Shown: positions 23,735 through 35,315, counted from the stretch's first letter. The stretch is 64,000 nt of DNA from Polytrichum commune (GCA_950295325.1 OX485809.1:4466001-4530000), one strand, 5' to 3'. A program made the numbers and translations. Notes: a model not told the origin generated them from the sequence alone.

Positions 23735-23761
23735 ATGGCGGAAAATCGAACAGTGTTCCTG
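23735..23761 (+). CDS. possible first coding exon of an unresolved gene
   Basis: ATGGCGGAAAATCG... encodes MAENRTVFL and stops exactly at a strong donor (CTG|GTAAGC). Upstream sequence has a leader-like composition ('gctgaactcaaaacgcagga'). A possible next exon is 24592-24622 (acceptor 'tttgccgcag', donor CAT|GTGAGT), and exon-like segments also occur near 25338-25416 and 25911 onward. These could not be joined into a long open frame, so the locus may be a gene with diverged exons, a pseudogene or a non-coding transcript. No function is proposed. Confidence 0.35.
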
Positions 23762-23809
23762 GTAAGCTTTCATATTTTCTCCTTGTCTCCGGCTTGATTT
23801 TTTGAAGGT

Positions 23810-24400
23810 TGAAATTCTGAATGGTATAATTCGAGAGCCCCGAACATGCATCTTGATGTAATTCGAGAACCCCTTGCTGTGATGTTTCCAAGATGATCCA
23901 TCATCGAAGCAATATACGTATGCTTAGATGAGCATTCAATCGCCCTCTAACTTGTGATGACCTTAGGGTTTATGTTCTCGAAGAATTAAATTTGGGATGG
24001 CGTAATCAACTGTGAAAATGAGTTAGCCATCCGCTTATACTTGGAACAGCGATGACTGATCTGTACACTGTTTCTTTGACATCAAATTGACATGGTGAGG
24101 AGCGATGTATTTTCATAACTTGCTTGATGTAATTCGAGAATCCCGATTGAGGGGTTGCTCTGATGATGTTTCCAAGATGAACAATTGTTGGAACAACAAT
24201 GCGTATGCTTAGATGAGCACTCAATCGCCTTCTATATTACGACCTTAGGGTTTTCAGTCCTGGAAAAACTGAATTTGAGATATCTCAATCGACTGTGAAA
24301 CTGAGTTAGCAATCAATGGTGTTTGGAACGGCGATGTTTGATTTGTATCCTGTTTCTCTGATACCCGTTTGATTTGCTGAGGAGCGATGTATTTTCTGTT
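23810..24400. repeat. tandem repeat of about 270 bp after the putative exon
   Basis: Two long copies and a partial third share 'gatgtttccaagatga', 'cgtatgcttagatgagca', 'tcaatcgcc', 'gaccttagggttt', 'aatcaactgtgaaaatgagt', 'ggaacagcgatg' and 'ggagcgatgtattttc'. They start near 23825, 23880 and 24150. They sit where intron 1 of the locus starting at 23735 would be, repeating the pattern seen in the neighbouring genes. Confidence 0.75.
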
Positions 24401-24851
24401 GCCAAGATGGAAACCGTAATTCTATCATGTTCTAATTCTACTCAACATTTAGCATTTACCGTTTAAATGCATACTTTTTGATGCATATCTGTGGTTAAGA
24501 CGGAAGCTAATTGTGCTTTGCACTTGGTGGTTGGGATAGGTTAACACATTCATCACTCAAATGGCCCTGCTGTTGAACAACTTTGCCGCAGTATGCGAAC
24601 AAGATCTTGCCAATGTGCACATGTGAGTTTCTCTTCTCTCCATTGTCTCTGTTCTATCTGTGCTACAAATCCTTTTTGCAATTGGGTTGCAAACCTTCAT
24701 TTGAAAGACATCAATGTCAAAATTCTACACAAACAGAGCATCTGGTAGTTGGTAGGTTGATTCATTAGTTGAATGCCCTCAAATTGCTGTATCAATTGCA
24801 TGGACTTACAAAATGAACAATCAATGAAGTTAACCTTCAGCTCAAATGAGA

Positions 24852-25120
24852 CTTCCGTTGGGAGTTGGTCCCCTATGATTTCCAATTGGTTGTTTTGCAA
24901 TCAAAAGCATTTATTTCTTTCCAGTTGTGGTGCATACTCGGAGGTAGTGTTTGAATGTGATTGAAAATCAACCCATTTTGGTTCATTTAGGACCAAACTC
25001 ATTATAGAACCTCTTGGCATGCCAAAACGAGTTTGACCCTCAACGAATCAATTTAGAATGTTCTTTGTTCAAACCTCCACACTACCTCCAAACATGTGCC
25101 GAAAAACAAAACTTAGAGGA
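24852..25120. mobile_element. MITE-B copy 1 (foldback)
   Basis: The left arm has 'ggttgttttgcaat', 'tttctttccagttgtggtgc' and 'ggaggtagtgtttgaa'. The right arm holds the inverse as 'gttcaaacctccacactacc' and 'gccgaaaaacaaaac'. Arms are about 85 bp, and the same design occurs at 40225-40525 and 57805-58115. No coding capacity. Confidence 0.7.
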
Positions 25121-26433
25121 TGACTCTAATGTCCAGCGAGCATGATGATGCCCTCATACTTTTGATCTGTCATTGGCACCTATGTCATTGGCATCTATGT
25201 CATAGGAACTTTGCAGGATTCCACTTGAGAAGAGCAATAAGTCAATTAGAAACCCTAAGGTCATTATATATATAAAATTGTGAGAAAATTGGAAGCTGAA
25301 GGGTTTATTGAATTGCAATTTGCTTGGCTACAGAAGAATCTTAAGATTGGAGGCAACAACCACTTTATTGGAATCCAAGCTTCAAAGTGTTACTCGGTTA
25401 CATAGTGCGTCAGGTAAGCCTCTCTAGTATATTGTGCACCTTTTGATGCTTTGGTGGTTAACTATGCTTTTGATGCCTTAGAGCAACTCCTACGATCACT
25501 ATAGATTGTTTCAGTCAATAATTCACTTTCAAAGTTTTTAGGGCCACTGCCACATGCTCTTCCACCCATAAAGTCCATATATATCATAAAATCATCATTG
25601 GCCACCGATTACTGAGAGACAACCCTCCCTCTCAAGTCGTCAGTCACTCAATTTCCGAGGGTGAGTAGGGGTTTAGAGGGTTACCTTTATCTCAATAAAC
25701 GGTGGTCAATAAAGATTTGAACCAAGATGTGGGGCTTTCTGGATGGGAAGAGTATAACTTTTGCTCCCAAAAACCCTAGAAAGATGATTATTGAGAAAAA
25801 TGTTGTACAGTGAGTGTTGGAGACGCTCTTAGACTATAGGTAGCCAACAGGTGGTTGACAACAACGTGACAAATGTTTCCTTCACTTACAAGTTGCTTTG
25901 CTTCTTGCAGATGATCAGACAGCAAGTTAGGCAGACTTTGGACATCTCCCTCACTTGCATGTCGAAGAAAAGGAGAGGCCTTAATTCAACTGACACTTGA
26001 TTTGCAGATGATTTAGCTGTAAAGCCCTTGTGAATAGGGCAGGGTTCAAGACTGAATGTGTGTTGTCATGTACATAAGCAACCCATATGTGAAAGGTTGC
26101 AATGGATGTGAGAGAGGGCAGGTTTGGGAGGTACATAAGAATAGGTATGGGAGATGTCAGAGATGAGTTGTGTAGATCTATCTCAGGTTACAACTCGTAA
26201 AGTATCATAATATATTCTTAAATTTTCACAATAATTGATGATAATCCAGAATGTTGGGAGGCTTGAAGGTGTGCTTTTTAAATCTATCAACTGTTGGCTT
26301 GATGATGCTTGTCCCTTTGAATTGTGTCGGTTGTTTAGAAATCTTCAACGCGAATGTCAGCTTCTTATGTTGTTGACTGCGAGGTCATTTATCCATTCAC
26401 GTCGATAATCAAAGACACGAGGAGTGAGTTGAA
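25121..26433. other. unresolved stretch, no supported gene
   Basis: Exon-like pieces with usable splice sites occur (for example 'ttggctacag' before 25338 and a GTCAG|GTAAGC donor at 25417), but no frame stays open across them. Weak coding-like sequence near 26250-26400 is interrupted by stops. Some of this may belong to the locus starting at 23735. Confidence 0.35.
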
Positions 26434-26730
26434 ATGATAGTTATCAGGCAAACTGAAAATGACAAAAGATTGGTAGAAATGTTACATGTCTCCCTTAATG
26501 CATGTGGTATCACAGACTTGGTGACATCCTTTGTTTCTTTGAAGCTCGGTGGTCTATCAAAGGTCACTATTCATATACATCTAGAAGTGAACATTGTTGC
26601 AACAGTTGAGGAAGCAGTCCATAATTTTTTTATGTTGATTATGAAACATTTGAGCATGTTTGAGAACTTGAAGAAAGTGTATTTCACTTGTCATTTATGG
26701 CTCCAGTATATCTACTATGCATATCATTGA
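26434..26730 (+). CDS. hypothetical open frame, possible gene fragment
   Basis: A 98-codon ATG frame whose product has an amphipathic, leucine/valine-rich pattern (for example FVSLKLGGLSKVTIHIHLEV and LSMFENLKKVYF). This faintly recalls the end of plant F-box/leucine-rich-repeat proteins. The sequence just upstream (26250-26400) is also partly open in another frame. No domain can be confirmed and it may be a decayed gene. Confidence 0.2.
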   Translation: MIVIRQTENDKRLVEMLHVSLNACGITDLVTSFVSLKLGGLSKVTIHIHLEVNIVATVEEAVHNFFMLIMKHLSMFENLKKVYFTCHLWLQYIYYAYH

Positions 26731-26904
26731 ATCGGTATGGAGCGAAAATTCGGAATTGGTGCAAGTACTCTTATGGCTTGTGGAGTGCTGTTGAGCACAC
26801 TAAAACCATGCCAACCATCATATCTGAGCACATGAATAAAGAAACTTCTCTATTGATCATACAAATAAATGGAAATTGAATGTTTTAAAGTTTCTCTGTA
26901 AATA

Positions 26905-27186
26905 CTCAGAGGATTTTCTTGTCTCATAATTTCCGGAGCTTGCATGAATGTCTTACTCATTATGAAAGTGAAAGATTCTTGTGTTCATCAAGTGGTCATA
27001 TAGGTCCCCCCAATCATATTGACTATTGAGCCTAGAAATGATTAACATATTTTGAGGATATAATGCATTCTCTTTTAAACACATGTCTTTTTCAGTGCAA
27101 GCTCTCAAATCCACATCCTACCACAAACCAATCAAAATGTAGGTGTCCATATTATTGTTGTATTTGAATTAGGTGCTTCTACCTTA
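26905..27186 (-). repeat. MITE-A copy, minus orientation, left member of a head-to-head pair
   Basis: Starts within the family body ('ttttcttgtctcataatttc') and ends at the intact terminus GCTTCTACCTTA. Only three bases separate it from the next copy in the opposite orientation. Confidence 0.8.
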
Positions 27187-27189
27187 CCA

Positions 27190-27534
27190 TAAGGTAGACG
27201 TGTCTAATTCAGTTACTTATCTTAATTGAACACTTATATTTGAGACCACATAAACTTAAAAGAGATTGGACCACATGCTCAAATTATAATCACCATACTA
27301 ATCTCAATTGTCAACATAATTGGGAGAACCTATATGATTGTTAGATGAGCATGAGAATCTTCAATTTGATAATGAATATGATATACATATGAGCTCTGAA
27401 AAAAATATGAGGAAAGTAGCTACAACCTCGATTTGGATTTGCTAACCATCTCGTACTAATCACATGCTTCATATCTTAGAAGAAGCGGGCTACTAGAAAA
27501 AGTAACCATTCAAGATCCATCTAAGGTCGAGGCA
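27190..27534 (+). repeat. MITE-A copy, plus orientation, right member of the pair
   Basis: Begins TAAGGTAGACGTGTCTAATT and runs through the whole family order to 'agtaaccattcaagatccat' and CTAAGG. With 26905-27186 it makes an inverted pair of about 630 bp able to form a long hairpin if transcribed. Confidence 0.8.
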
Positions 27535-28110
27535 TCCATAGTCAACTAGGTCCAATTAACCGCTCACTAGGGTACTTGTAATGTTGACATGGATGAGATC
27601 TATATTTTTTTAGGCAAACGGAGTTAAGGTTTATGTGGCGGTGGCTTGTGGTTGATTACCTCGTAATAATTTTGACAACTATCATGTCCAAAAATTACAC
27701 TAAATATGATATTTAGTGTCATTTTCTATTTGAAATTATGCAATGCTATATCTATTTATTGTATATCTTGTTTACCAACAAATGTGAAATTGGTAGTTTG
27801 TACATAATAGAACATGAACAACTTTATTTGGTAAAAAAAAATTCATTCTCCTTAGAATTTGTTTCTCTTCACAAGAAAAATTGTATCCCCAACTATTACT
27901 CCCATAACATTACTCATTATTCAACTCTTGTTCTTTGGGGCTCTTATAATATAACAGTCAAATGCTCAAAAAATTGCGCATGGAGAATCAAATTCAGATT
28001 GAGCTCCTAGCATCCCATTGTTGTATTATGAGGGTCCATGTCATAGAATAATGTTATACCTTCTCAAAACGATGCAACCTCTCTTGTTTTATTGGTTATA
28101 GATGCCTCAA
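27535..28110. repeat. dispersed repeat E, copy 1
   Basis: Blocks 'gctcactagggtacttgtaa', 'gttgacatggatgagatcta', 'ttatgtggcggtggcttg', 'ttctcttcacaagaaaaatt' and 'atagatgcctcaaccttaac' occur in the same order at 61415-61825. It abuts the MITE-A pair. The frame 27738-28010 inside it has no recognisable product. Probably a decayed transposon of at least 0.5 kb. Confidence 0.6.
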
Positions 28111-28119
28111 CCTTAACTT

Positions 28120-28150
28120 ATGTGAAGAGAGAGAGAGAGAGAGAGAGAAG
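28120..28150. repeat. (GA)n microsatellite
   Basis: About eleven GA units in an AT-rich context. Confidence 0.85.
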
Positions 28151-28159
28151 GCACATGGC

Positions 28160-28790
28160 CCAACTTTGTTTCCCCACAACTATTTTTTTGGGGAGGCGGG
28201 GCAGCTGAGCAAGCGATTATGCAAAAAAATAAAAATAAATGGCTATCGCCAAGGCAAGCCATCATGTAGCTATAGAATGCAATACAAACGCATACTACAT
28301 TTTACCCTAATGCAATAAACACACTACATGTGTTTTACCAAATGATTTTTTAATTTTAGAAAAGTGTTTATTGCTGCGTTTATTTATTTTTACTTTTTAT
28401 TATTGCAGTCCAAGTCTCCAAGGGCCACCTAGGCTGCAGAAGCTAGGAAATGTGCCCAGCCCAAGAGAGAGAGCACATGGCACAACTTTGATGCCTCACA
28501 AACGTTTTTAATCCATTGGGGAGGTAGGATAGCTAGTTGAGCAGCTATACAAAAAAAAACTAAATAGTGAATGCTTGTGCTAATAGCTGAAAACTTTATT
28601 TTACCCCAACACAATAAACACATTGCATGTGTCTTATGTGAAGGTGAAAATATAATTTTACTTCAAAAATTTCATGTCTTTGTTTTTTTTACTTTTTACT
28701 GTTGCGGTCCAAGTCTTCAAGGACCCTGCTGTGGAAGCCCAGGCCATGTGCCCAGCCCTAGAGCCATTGCATGGTGGCATGTGGCCCCAC
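28160..28790. repeat. tandem duplication of about 300 bp upstream of the IBA57 gene
   Basis: Two to three diverged copies share 'gcacatggcccaactttg', 'ggggaggcggggcagctgag', 'tactttttattattgcagtc' and 'caagtctccaagggcc', followed by 'gtgcccagcccaagagag'. Equivalent positions are offset by about 300 bases (28395 and 28690; 28150 and 28470). The overlapping short open frames here are not gene-like. Confidence 0.65.
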
Positions 28791-28949
28791 TCTCTCTCCA
28801 AGCAACAAGTTCGAGCTCCCCATGCAAGCCCAAGTGGCGTCGCCTTCTTCCTGCCACCCCATCATCCCCACTCTCATAGTAATCCCAGAAGAAACATTCA
28901 CAGACACATTTCTCCTCCTCTCACAACCCAAAAAAAAAAAACAAAAAAC

Positions 28950-29831
28950 CACTCGGACACGATTTCCCATCTTGCATTCTGCGTCCACGCCTCTTGAAGG
29001 CCGGGTGGAGTGGGGTATGCTAAGTCCATCCATCTACTCACTCTCACTCACTCTGTAAGTTAGAGTGTGTATGATGTTTGCGGTTGCGGAAGAAGAAATA
29101 GGTTTTGTTTTTTATATCTGATGATACTCTGTCACATGCGCGCTCACACACACGGACGGACAAGAATTGCGAGAGTGCTTTTTTGAACATTTTGTTGTTT
29201 TTTTGTTTTTTGCTTTGGAGGTAAGGGAGGGAGATGTGGGAGCACAAGGAGAGTAGTGGCAGTGTCATTCATGCAGTATTTGTAAGTATGTTGAGAGATT
29301 GATTGAAGAAGACAGAGGCTTGGTTTTTGGTTCTTGGGTTTTTGATTTTGTGTGGCGCCAATTTCTTGGGGTTAGGGTGCGGGGTGAGAGAGAGAGAGCT
29401 GGGGGATTGAGCGAGCTCAGTTGCAATCACAGGAGGATTTGAAGTGAGTACGTTGCAATTTTCTTCGCTTTCAAATTGTGTGCTCTTTTCAGCCTTTTTA
29501 AGTTCCGGTTTTTAAGAGATTGGAGAAGCCGAGCAATTGAAGGGAGCTGGAGTAATTTCATTCCTCACGCGGTTAATTGTTTGTCTTCCCTTGCAGAGGG
29601 TTTGAGAATTTCAGCTCACATATTGAGTGCCGAGCTCCCATTGCAGAATCAAGTCTTCTAAGAGACTTTCAAGATAGATGAGCTCAATACATCTTTGAGA
29701 GAATTCAAATCAAGCAGGACAGGAACCCCAAGATTCAGAAGGCCCCTTGGGAGACGAATTATACGACCACCAGGAAGAAAATCTCCGGCCAAAAAAGAAA
29801 ATTCCGCGAACTAACGCACTCAACCGCCACC
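28950..29831 (+). promoter_or_regulatory. presumed promoter and leader of the IBA57 gene
   Basis: A GA/CT-rich stretch (29034-29055, 29388-29400) and a rising GC content precede the start codon. Short upstream ATGs exist. An exon-intron boundary within the leader is possible (TTGAAG|TGAGTA near 29440) but cannot be fixed. No clear TATA box. Confidence 0.35.
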
Positions 29832-32800
29832 ATGCCCGCAGGGATGCGCATTGCGAGTTTTGTAGCCTCTCGCATCCATGCCCAACACAAAAACTCCACA
29901 GGGTTAAGTCCACATGCATCTTTGCTTCTTCGAGTAGCAGGGATACATAACTCATCATCACCATCATCTCCAGCCGAAGGATCGACATCCGGGGACACTC
30001 CCCTGGGATCCCAGGGACCTTATGCCTCGAAATTGAAGACTCGTGGGGTGATTAGGTTTGACGGACCGGAGGTGTTCCATTTCCTGCAAGGATTACTAAC
30101 AAATGATGTGAACAAGCTTCAGGACAATCCTTCGGGGAAGACAGCCACCCCTTCGCCCAATGAACCCTCAGTGTATTACCCGCCCTTGTATACGGCGATG
30201 TTGAATTCGCAAGGGCGGTTCCTGTATGATTTGTTCCTGTACAGACCGATTGCGGGGAATGAGAAGCTGAACCGCACCGGGTCGGGACCCGGGGATGAGA
30301 AGAAGATCGGGGATGGGGTGCCTGCTTTGCTTGCGGATGTTGACGCTGGCGTTGTGGATGAGATCATGGCGTACTTGAAGAAGTAAGGGAATTTCTTTCT
30401 CTCCTTCCCACTTGTGTCAAATCAGTCCTCCACATTTTTGGGTTGGTCAATTTTTGGAATCAGTTTCCTCAAGCAGATCACAATGTGGATGGTAAGGAAT
30501 CCTGGGTTGCAATTTGACGGGGATCTGTTTCGATTGAAAGTTACTCTATGTTCATTCAGTTGGTTAGTTAGGGCATTTATGGTTTAAAGGATTCCTTCTT
30601 TGCTGGAATTGATCAATGCTCGACTAATCCTGGGCAGTCATTTCATGTCATCAATTTTCTCAAGAAGATCACAATGTGGCAGTAATAGTCTTAGGTTGCA
30701 ATTTGACAGGGATCCCTTTCGAACCAAAATTCCGGTTGAAAATTAACTTTGCGTTCAGTCGGGTCGTTAGTAAAGGATTCCATCGATGCTCGAGTTGTCG
30801 ATGAGATCATGGCTTACTTGAAGGAGTAGGGAATTTTCTCTTCCACCTCTTGTCTCAATCCAATGCTCCACAAATTTTGGGTAGTCATTTCATGTCGTCC
30901 ATTTTCACAAGCAGATCTCGATGCGGATGGTGACAGGGATCTACTCTGAATCATAATAAGTGTTGAAAGTTAACTCTATGATCAGTCAGTTGGTTAGTTA
31001 GGGCCTTTCAGAAAGCTGGGCTCGAATAAGGTAAAAGGGATTCCATTTTTGTGCAGCGCCCGGTGGCTCTGGTGTACGTGTTAAAAAGCAAAGAAATCTT
31101 GGCATAAATTAGGGTGCCTCCCAGTTGTACTTGTTGAACTCCAATCTTGTCGGAACCCAAAGAAACTGAATAAAATAGTACTAAACCTAAGCTTCCTTTG
31201 TAGGTTCTAATCCTCCTGCTGGTTTACATTAGAAATGTGTTTACATACAAGGAGTAACTGCTTGACTGTAACATGCTCTGCATTTAGTGTTACCATATCT
31301 TCATTGTTAAGAGTGACGTGTCGGAGTTCACATTTCAAATTTGCACATTGTTCTTTGTTAACAGACATATTCTACGGGCGAAAGTTGAAGTCCATGATAT
31401 CTCTAAGGACTTTGCAGTGTGGCAATATTATGGAGGAAGATTGGCAGATAATCCCGAGCAGTCGACCGAGTCGGAAGCGGGATCGATTGGATGGGGTGGT
31501 ACAGTAGACGAGAGCGCCTTGACCTCAGCAGAAGCAAGTGATGACCAGTGGCGTTGGCACAAAGACCCACGTCTCAGCACACTTGGACTTCGGGGGCTCT
31601 TTCCAAGCGGTGTTCAACGTAAGACTTTTTGTTGTTGTTCAAGGCTTCAGATTTTTGTTTCCTTGCATGTAGAATCAGATAGTAGATGGTGTTAGTGTTC
31701 TGGCTATCCAAGGAGTGCCAGTGGGTAAGGTAAGTGGGCCTATAATGTGCAATTCTAGCTCTACACCCAATTCTCCTGGGATATTAAACATGCGATTAGT
31801 ACAAGATGAGTAGCAAATTCAAATCGAGGCCATGGCTATTTTCCTCATGAATTTTGGAACTCATCTGAATATCAAATTGACGATTCTCTTTCTTCTTTAT
31901 TGATCATATAGGTCCTTTCAAAGATGTTACCTGTTGAACCTAGAATACTTAACGATTTTGAGCACATGGTCCAATCTCTTTATAATAGATATATTTTTGG
32001 TATCTGTTTATAGATCCACACCTAATCACACACAGCTCAATTATAGATTTCCGATAAAGGTAAGTAATCAAATTAGGTTTGGGTACCTTACTCTGTCTGA
32101 TGAGACAATCTGACAGTAAATATGCAGAGACCAAGTCTGTGGAGTGTGTGGTATTGATATATAATTTACACTGTGACAAGCTCTTCGGTCTTTCTGAACT
32201 TCCCTCTTTACGTCAATATAGAATGGCCTACTGACCTTTCTAATGTCATTGTGGTTTTCCAGCACCTTTGGTTGAATCTGGTGAAGGTGTAGGAGAAGAT
32301 TACTACTTGTTGTGGAGGCTAGAGCAAGGGGTTCCTGAAGGTTCGGTAGAGATACCCAAAGGTAAATTTCTCTTGTGAATGTCTGTGGTCCTCAGTTCTA
32401 AGCTTCTCTCACAAACATAAAAAACAGTGTTACTTATTAATCTTCACCTCTCCGGACTTCATAGAAACTTAGTTTCTAAGTTCAGCTTTATTGAGAATTC
32501 AGACTTTGAATGTGAGATGCTCTTAAACTTGTCAGCTTTTCCTATATGTGATTTTTGTGTTGATGTCGATGAATTAGAAAAACCAGTGTGTGGTTGGTAT
32601 GCTGTGCGTTGCACTCCTGCCATAGACACAGGGCTTTATACCCTTTGGCTCTATTGATGTCTCGAGGGAGGGTGCAATCACATAGCTATTCATTTCTGAT
32701 ATATTTAGTGGTGGATGTGATATGTCCAGGGGAAGCCATACCGCTGGAGTACAATCTGGCAGGCTTGAAGGCTATCAATTTTGACAAAGGATGTTATGTG

Positions 32801-33757
32801 GGTCAGGAGTTAGTTGCCCGTACTCACCACCGTGGCGTCATTCGCAAACGACTCATGCCTCTCAATTTTGTATACGGCAATGGGGAAGGTGAGCTTTGCT
32901 CCCCTCTTATTGGATGTGATGTCCTTTTTTATCCTCATGCCTTCAATAAATTGTAGTTTGCAGCTTAGGGCCACTGAAGACTATGGCCCAGGGCATGACC
33001 AAGGAATTAGGAGGGCCCTTGAACCTCATCCGGAGGCTGTATCATGGAATTTGGAAATTGAATTATGTGTGGTCACAGGCCTCAATTGTAGTGTAAAGAC
33101 ATATATGACTGGGCTCTCGAATGAATTCTATTTCATTGTCATCCTATTCATGTCGGCCCTTCCACACAATAAGTTACAATAAACCAAGGGTTGTGAGATT
33201 TCAAAGTGTCACGGTCTCCCGGTTTTGTGTTAGACCCACCTCTGTGAGGTGGGATTGATGCAAAATCCAGTAGACCATGAGACTTGATCCACTACATGCC
33301 ATATAGGACTTCATGTAGGTTTGTTCAACCACTCAAACTTCCCTGGTCCCGTAGGCCCTCAAGTTTTAGTGTAAAGTGCAGTAGGACGGTCTTGGCCTTT
33401 TCCACCAATAAGAGATTTTAGGTTTTAATGATCACAGGCCCTCAAGCTCTAGTGTGAAGTGCCCCTTAAGCTGAAAATGTGCTGATGCTCTTCCTGGTTA
33501 TCTTTGCAGAAGCACAACAAGCAGTATCTCCAGGTGCAGATGTTGTGAGCAAGGCAACTGGGAAAAAGATAGGTAAGGTTACCACTGTGCTGGGTCCAAG
33601 AGGACTTGGGCTGCTACGACTCGAGTCTGCGCTTAAAGAAAATTCTCAGTTACATATCGAGAACCAAGAGGACGTTATGGTGAAAGCAGTGCGTCCAAAA
33701 TGGTGGCCAAGTGAGTGGGGTCGGGAAGATAACCACGAAGCTGTCAGTAACTCATAA
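29832..33757 (+). CDS. IBA57: IBA57 / YgfZ-family iron-sulfur cluster assembly factor, mitochondrial (5 exons)
   Basis: Exons: 29832-30382, 31365-31618, 32263-32361, 32730-32888, 33510-33757; 436 residues, phases 2, 1, 1, 1, all GT-AG. Members of this family use a folate-binding GcvT-like fold and act in maturation of mitochondrial 4Fe-4S proteins. The N-terminus is basic and hydroxylated without acidic residues up to about 45, as in a mitochondrial presequence. A GcvT-like start follows ([28 protein letters not shown]). The family signature KGCYVGQE sits at 321-328 with its conserved cysteine at 323, followed by [15 protein letters not shown]. The C-terminal barrel domain ends in 'KWWPSEW'. 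Length is at the upper end for plant members because of the presequence and a G/P/S-rich insert near 100-160. A second in-frame ATG lies four codons downstream. Introns hold a tandem duplication (1), a MITE-A copy (2) and repeat C (4). Confidence 0.92.
30383..31015 (+). repeat. three-copy duplication of the exon 1/intron 1 boundary of IBA57
   Basis: Blocks 'caagcagatcacaatgtgga', 'ttgcaatttgacggggatct', 'agttactctatgttcattca' and 'gttggttagttagggc' recur with a period of about 240 bases. One copy, at 30790-30835, includes a near copy of the coding end of exon 1: 'gttgtcgatgagatcatggc', 'ttacttgaaggag', then TAGGGA where the true donor reads GTAAGG. The duplicated piece has lost the donor GT and ends in a stop, so it should not act as an exon. 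Confidence 0.8.
31770..32090 (-). repeat. MITE-A copy in IBA57 intron 2, antisense to the gene
   Basis: Contains 'catgcgattagtacaagatg', 'cctcatgaattttggaactc', 'ttgatcatataggtcctttc' and the terminus 'aagtaatcaaattagg' to GGGTACCTTA. The first 50-60 bases of the family end are diverged. Confidence 0.75.
32968..33475 (+). repeat. repeat C copy in IBA57 intron 4, sense to the gene
   Basis: Holds 'gactatggcccagggc', 'tggtcacaggcctcaattgt', 'ttgtgagatttcaaagtgtc', 'ttcatgtaggtttgttcaac' and 'gccctcaagctctagtgtga'. The same order is found at 40695-41190 and 55195-55500, both inverted on the plus strand but sense to their own host genes. Confidence 0.75.
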
Positions 33758-33799
33758 GCGCAAATATATTTTCCTGTGGACAACATTAAAAAAAGGGCT

Positions 33800-34270
33800 T
33801 CCTTGTGCCAGCAAGTGTGATATTCTGTTCCATAGGCATGATTTTCTGCATTGCGTAGCAAAGGCTTGCCCAAGTCTACTATGTAATTGGGTCATTTAGT
33901 AGCCACTGCAAGTTCTAGTTTGGTGGGCTTCTGACCTTTACATATAGCCATGGGAGAGGATGATGAAATTTGATCTTACTGTTTCACAGGCATCATTTTG
34001 TTCATGTAGAAAAATTTGTAAAAAGCTTACCCCAGTCTACTATGTGATTGGATCATAGTAGCCACTGCAAGTTCTAATTTAGTGGGTTCATGATCATTAT
34101 GGAAAGCCATGGAGGATGAGGAAATTTGATCTTACTGTTTCAAAGGCATTAATTTTCAGCATCACATAGCAATTTGTAATCTACTGTGTGATTGGATCGC
34201 AGTAACCACTGCCAAGTACTTAGCTGTTGGGTTTCTTACCTTCAAGTAAAGTTATAGAAGATGAGGAGGA
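33800..34270. repeat. three tandem units of about 165 bp after the IBA57 stop codon
   Basis: Each unit has 'agtctactatgtgattggat', 'agccactgcaagttct', 'agtgggttcatgatc' and 'tttgatcttactgtttcaca' in order, starting near 33850, 34025 and 34165. They lie within or just beyond the 3' untranslated region. Confidence 0.75.
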
Positions 34271-34823
34271 AATTTGCTGGTAGTCCTTACTTGCCCTTTG
34301 GAAAGCGGAACGATTCTGCTGCACAGATTCTTCCACAGCATACGGTTCCAGTCAGATATTTATCTTAATGCACCTATTAGTCCTCAAGGGTCTTCTTGTC
34401 CTGTTTCGAGAGTTGTGTGTAGTCTCCGCCCTTGTAATTTGACACTCTGGGAAAAAGCGTTACAGCCTTCAGTGGTCATCGATCAGCCAGAAAGATCAGG
34501 AGAAATTTGCAAATTGTGAGGAGAATGAGTCAAAATAAATGTTCATCTTCCTGTGTACGTTTTATGCAAGGGAGTAGGATGATCACTGGAAAAGGACTTC
34601 AACAACTCCACTGATATAAGCATCATGGAAGCCTTTGCTATGTGGTTGATGAACGATATCTTTGGGACTAAACTCTTAGGGTGGACCACTTCACAGAACC
34701 AAATTTTTAAATTACTGGTCAGATACTCAATACTCTGGTAGGACAAAACAGTGAGGTTGACATGTAAATCACTTTCAATTGCCATTGCGATTGAGACCAA
34801 AACGTTTATTTTATGTTTGAAAC
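34271..34823. other. gene-free stretch
   Basis: Open frames on both strands (34274-34519, 34543-34866) show no recognisable product. Nothing else is seen. Confidence 0.4.
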
Positions 34824-35198
34824 TAAGATAGACAACCCTTATCTGGTTACTCTTTTTTAATAGCACACCTATAATTGAGTGGCATGTGGTTTAGTGTAGC
34901 TCCAAAAACGGATACCAAAATGACATGCATCTAAAAGAGATTGAACTGCATTTTGAAAACATAATAACAATTTTAAGGTCAATAGTCAACACTGTTGGGG
35001 GGAACCTATATGACCATTTGATGAGCACGAGAATCTTCACTTTGATTGTGAGCAAGATATTCACACGATATTCATATGTACTCTGGCTATGGCCTTGATT
35101 TGAGTTTCGTAACCTTCTTGCACTAGTCGTGTGTTTCATATCGTAGGAGAAGTGGGCTAGTCGGAGACTGTAACCATTCAAAACCCCCAGCTACCTTA
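34824..35198 (+). repeat. MITE-A copy, full length, plus orientation
   Basis: Begins TAAGATAGACAACCCTTATC and ends 'gtaaccattcaaaaccccca' then GCTACCTTA. Flanks fit a TA duplication. It lies 117 bp upstream of tRNA-Arg and is mirrored by an opposite copy 147 bp downstream. Confidence 0.8.
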
Positions 35199-35315
35199 GT
35201 CACTTTTGTGTTAAGTGCATCAGTTATAGAATATATTGGACAAATTTAGTATTGGAAGCATGTCAACAAGCAGTTTCCGGTCCGCTTTACCGGTTGCTAC
35301 TCGACGTGTTGTGAA

